DNA from: Auricularia sp. M13
Taxonomy: Eukaryota; Basidiomycota; Agaricomycetes; Auriculariales; Auriculariaceae
Assembly: GCA_037042915.1 (NCBI GenBank)
Contig: CM073200.1
Location: 2,352,832-2,416,831 of the forward strand
DNA: 64,000 nucleotides
Direction of reading: 5' to 3'
The translations under genes and the position numbers were made by a program. Shown piece after piece: positions 60,484-64,000 of this stretch (position 1 is the first letter of the stretch; each line of letters starts with the position of its first letter). The notes under the pieces are model-generated. The model ran no database searches. It saw only the letters and a list, made by a program, of their open reading frames with translations, and was not told the origin of the DNA.

Positions 60484-61538
60484 CTAGAACTTCCTCTTCT
60501 TCCCCCTTCCCCCGCGACCCCTGCCTTGCTTTTCGCCAAAGCCCGCCTTTTCCTTTTTCTCCCGCGCCTTGTTTTTGACGACTTGCCACGCCTCATCTTG
60601 GTCATTGTCCTCGATGACCATCGCACCAGGGTCTCCGTCGATCACGTTGAGCATGGAACCAGACGAGTCATCACTATCCTCGTCTTCTTCCTTTGTGGTC
60701 GGCGGAGGCGGGGAGGTAGCCTTGCCTTTGCCCTTCTTCGGGGAGGACTCGTTGTACTTGAATGTCGCCGGCGGCGGCGACTCGCGTTTTGCACGCTTAG
60801 GCTGCGTATCCGTTGGAGTTTCGCCATAACCTGTCATGCGGAGGTTTAACTAATAAACGCGAGATCATGTGGCGGGCGCAAGCGTACCCGCAAAAGGGTC
60901 GAACGCTGGCCGACGGCGCTTGCCCGCGGCGTTGGGCGTACTCGAGCTCTCGACGGGCTCTTGGTCCATTTCGGCGTCGCCATCCTCGTTCTTCGCGAGC
61001 TCGCGCTTTTCGGCTGAGTTTGCTTCTGCGATGGCGGCGCGGATGAAGCGCCCAGCAGCAGCCTTGTCTATGGCAAGTCGACCTGTACGCCGGGAGATTA
61101 AGATGCGAATGCAATTGGCACGGGCACCAGCTCACGCTTTTCTGGGTCCTCTGCATGCTTTATCTTTGCAAAGTAATGTTTTACACGTTCCTATAACCAA
61201 TGTTTAAGGCATGGATATAGCAGGAAGAGCAAAGAATTACACACCAGTTCAGCGACTACGGGATGGGTCTTGGGATCGATGCCACGGGTCTTGAGGTAGA
61301 CTACGTTTATATTCAGAACGCTCAGGTATCAGAGAACTATAAGCTCACTGAATACAAGGTCATGGACCATGTACGGTACGAGCACATTGAGTTTAGCCTG
61401 GTCGAGCGTCCTCAAGTCGGCGAGCGTCTCGTGCAACGGCTTAGAAAGTAACGAGTCGAGCGAGTCTTCGAGGGCATCGAGCGAGTCGTTGAGCTTTTCG
61501 ACTACTTTGCGGTTGCGTGCGATGTCAGAGTCCATCAT
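60484..61538 (-). CDS. LRP1: Exosome-associated protein Lrp1/Rrp47 (C1D family)
   Basis: Five phase-consistent exons (61349-61538, 61245-61300, 61136-61190, 60888-61082, 60484-60830), 280 residues. The N-terminal Sas10/C1D helical domain reads LNDSLDALEDSLDSLLSKPL, LRTLDQAKLNVLVPYMVHDL, then FIYLKTRGIDPKTHPVVAEL and VKHYFAKIKHAE, the family signature. It binds Rrp6 and supports nuclear exosome processing of 5.8S rRNA, snoRNA and snRNA. The C-terminal half is long, acidic then strongly basic, ending GRGRGGRGKKRKF, consistent with RNA binding and nuclear location. Intact; ordinary housekeeping gene. Confidence 0.93.
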
Positions 61539-61720
61539 GGCAGCAGGAGGAGCAGGAGCGTCGGCGGACTCGGTTGAAAGCGCGGCAACGACTTGTCCTC
61601 TTTGTCTCCAGACCTCCATTTTTCTCGAAGAATTCACATCCTATCCAACAACGCTGAATTGGTGGGCTTTCTGGTTGATCCCTCTGGTTACTGTGGCCCT
61701 CTGGATCATCTTCCTCCTTG

Positions 61721-62607
61721 CTACATGATGCCAAAGAATTGCTCGAGGACACTGCGAAAGATTGTCTGCTGCTCGATCCGGGAAAAATGCCCGCTGTCGT
61801 CCGCAACGCTTATAACAGCGTTGGGAATGCGCTGGGCATACAACTTGCTCGCTGGAACCGGACAGATGAAGGCCTCGCGATCGACAATGAGGAGCGTCTG
61901 CGCGACCTCACCAAGTTGTTCCACCTGGTCTACATGCTGTTCCTCCGCCTTTCACTGCGCCCGTACACATCTGGACTGCGGCAGGTTTGTGAACACCTGC
62001 TTCCTGAAATATTCCAGAGACTTCGCCGGCTGCGCGAAGTACAAAGGCAGAACGTCACCGAGGGCTGCGGCGAAAGCCTCGTCGACTCCATCGCGCTAGG
62101 CTCGTAAAAGCGATAAGCCTCGGCAGCGTCGTGCTCCGGACGCGACTCCACGATGGCCTTCGTGGCAGGGCTCCGCGATGGCTGCTGCCTCTGGGCCAAA
62201 CGCCTGCGTGCCGAACAGGACGAGCTTGCGAAGGCGCGTCGGGGAGTGGATGGCGTACCACGCCGCGATGCAGCCGCCGTTCGAATGGCCCATCAAGCCG
62301 GCGAGCGCGTCCAGGCCGAGGTGAAAACGCAGGTGCTCAATGTCCTCCGCCATATGCCAGCTGCTCATGAGGCTCGGGTCGGCGGGAAACGTTGATGCAC
62401 GCGTGCCGCGCACTTCAAGGTGCACGAAAGTGAAAGCATCCCAAGGAAGCCGAGGCTGTTCTGGTAGAGCAAGGAGGAGCAGCCCCATCCGGGTGCGACG
62501 TTGACGAGCACATGTAGTCCGTTGCCTTGCACGAAGTAGGTCAGCGTCGCCCCGCCAGGCGTGGTGAACGAATGAGCGCCGGAAGCGAAACGTTGGTTAG
62601 TGGGCAT
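61721..62607 (-). pseudogene. Frameshifted paralogue of the S33 hydrolase
   Basis: Starts at 62607 and follows the 55189-56082 protein: SGAHSFTTPGGATLTYFVQG, LVNVAPGWGC, then after a frame change FVHLEVRGTRASTFP, MAEDIEHLRFHLGLDAL and GHSNGGCIAAWYAIHSP. After two more frame changes come a short AKAIVESRPEHDA piece and finally FICPVPASKLYAQRIPNAVI and GHFSRIEQQTIF. All triad regions are still visible, but at least three frameshifts separate them. A recently dead tandem relative. Confidence 0.85.
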
Positions 62608-63119
62608 CGTCGAAACGCCAGTATCGTGCCAGCGGCCAGGGTGCTTCTCCAGCCTTACATATATGACCATCCGTGTCGATCAGGGATCCACTCAGGATGG
62701 ACTGGAGAGTGCGTTGGAAGAAATCGAACCCGGGATGAGTGCAAATGAAAGGCGACTAAGACCTTGAGCTTTGAGATTAGGATGCTGCATCAAGGCCGAG
62801 GGTCTGGATTATATTTGTGAGCTGTATAATTTTGGCGCCCATAGGAGTCACAATCGGCGAGAATGGCCCAATACATCACAAGCAGTGGTGGGGTGAGAAG
62901 CGTAGTACGTGATTGGGAGTTGGGGCTTCAAGTTTCTCTCGCTCAACTTACACTAAACCTCGTCGCCGGGCTCTGTTTTGGCCCTCTGCCTCTCCCATCC
63001 GGCGCTTCGCGCTTGCATATGTACGGAAGCGGCCAAGTGACACTCCGATTCAGTGCTGGGCATGCTCAACATGGACAAATATTACACAACAAGGACCCGG
63101 CCTGCTCTCGCGAACTGCG
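62608..63119. other. Intergenic
   Basis: No gene recognised between the dead hydrolase and the kinase-like gene. Confidence 0.4.
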
Positions 63120-64000
63120 ATGCAGAATCGCAATCCATTGCAGGACGACTATGTACGCTTTCCTCCCTCTACGCGTGGAGGCCCAGAGATGGCTGCGCTT
63201 ACTGCAGAAGCTGCCGCCAAGGGCTTGTTCAAGCTGAGCGAAAGTGAGGAATTCTGGCGCGATATCCAGCCGTACCTGCTGTCAAAGGGTTACATTCTGC
63301 GGCCCAGATATACGCCCGGCTGGACTCCAGCGTGGGTGGGTACAGACATTTTCGCCGATGAGTTCGAAGACCGCATTATGGCTTCAGTATGTATCTTGCA
63401 GCCCGGTTTCCTCGCTCATGCGGTTGCAGCTTCCTTTGATTATGGACGCCCGACGGGAATCGGATGGCATGCTCGTCGCCTTGAAGTGGATTCCGAACGA
63501 GGCTCATACGCGGGACGAACTCGATGTCTTGCGCTTTGTCTCGTCGCCTGAACTGCAGGCCGACCCCCGCAACCATTGCAATCCGCTTCTCGACTCATTC
63601 GCCCACCCTGAAGATCCCGAAGGCATTTTCATCGTTACCCCGTGGCTTCACGACTTCTATTCGATACCAATCTTATATGTGAACGAGCTTGTGGATATGA
63701 TGCTTCAGACATTCGAGGTGCGCGCAGTCCTTGGCCGTCGGTGATAGCGTGAAGACAAGTTCTACAGGGGCTCGCATTCTTGCACGAGCACAGAATTGCA
63801 CACCGGTCAGTCTATGTCTCTTAAGGCATTGTTGCATACTCATGACTCTGGCAACACGACAGTGACTGCACTCATCGTAACATCCTCCAAGACAGTCGGC
63901 CAGCGTTCAAGGGAAGGTTGGAACCACACCCTCAACGGCCAGGATTCGCGATAGACGGAAAGGGCGATGTCGAGCCGCTGGATCGCTGCTTGTGCCGACC
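63120..64000 (+). CDS. Protein-kinase-like protein, cut by window end
   Basis: Exon 1 (63120-63386) encodes a lead-in (EEFWRDIQPYLLSKGYILRP, RYTPGWTPAW). Exon 2 (63430-63717) encodes MDARRESDGMLVALKWIP (the Lys of the ATP-binding lobe), then DPRNHCNPLLDSFAHP and IFIVTPWLHDF. A third exon from about 63765 has GLAFLHEHRIAHR, and after a further intron DCTHRNILQDS gives the HRDxxxxN catalytic loop. This is the common Agaricomycete kinase-like family with 'HRDCTxxNI' replacing HRDLK. The activation segment and C-lobe lie beyond the window. Activity cannot be judged. Confidence 0.85.

Noticed and set aside
62700-62765. tRNA-like string (ggttcgat on the minus strand)
   Set aside because: The T-arm stem does not pair and no D-arm, anticodon arm or acceptor stem could be folded.

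Overview
The window looks like a GC-rich basidiomycete chromosome, most likely Agaricomycetes. Genes are split by many short introns (about 45-65 bp, gtacgt/gtgagt donors). The recognisable families fit that group: fungal Vps10, GH79 glycosidase, short BTB proteins with the 'VHRSRL' exon junction, an Agaricomycete-type 7TM protein, UstYa-like (DUF3328) proteins and a fungal kinase-like protein. No tRNA, rRNA or CRISPR array was seen.

Left third (1-22 kb): an intact VPS10 gene (10964-16084) among gene debris. The first 3.26 kb are repeated almost base for base 8,917 bp downstream, so a truncated 5' VPS10 (2047-3264) precedes the complete gene, and both carry the same decayed CDC48-like 5' end. 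A third, inverted VPS10 fragment (18618-19305), a frameshifted CDC48 P-loop relic (4430-4735), an RCC1/Pim1-like relic (16560-16900), an inverted-repeat MITE and four diverged ~475-bp tandem repeats fill the rest. Two lineage-specific families, a small secreted Cys protein and an unknown protein, each occur twice in rearranged order.

Middle (22-42 kb): an ordinary gene block with a DM9 protein, two BTB proteins, a small basic nuclear-type protein, a GPI-type GH79, two single-pass membrane proteins, a decayed ABCC transporter and an MFS transporter.

Right third (42-60 kb): the most interesting part. Four related loci (42348, 44042, 45211, 50772) encode 54-58 residue secreted peptides with the plan signal peptide, P-x-PFGPG, then C-x-PFKR and usually a C-terminal Cys; one is broken. 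Beside them are three UstYa-like proteins (51771-52458, 52851-53491, 58973-59605), a membrane-anchored secretory-type protein between two of them, and an S33 alpha/beta hydrolase. The MFS transporter lies upstream. In ascomycetes UstYa proteins modify Kex2-processed ribosomal peptides (dikaritins), so this may be an unusual basidiomycete ribosomal-peptide locus. The enzyme-precursor link is inferred from proximity and architecture only. A 991-bp miniature LTR retrotransposon with a copia-like half-tRNA primer site splits an ECM4-like glutathione transferase pseudogene here, and a hAT-like MITE lies nearby.

Right edge: LRP1/Rrp47 (exosome cofactor), a decayed paralogue of the S33 hydrolase, and the 5' part of a kinase-like gene cut by the window end.
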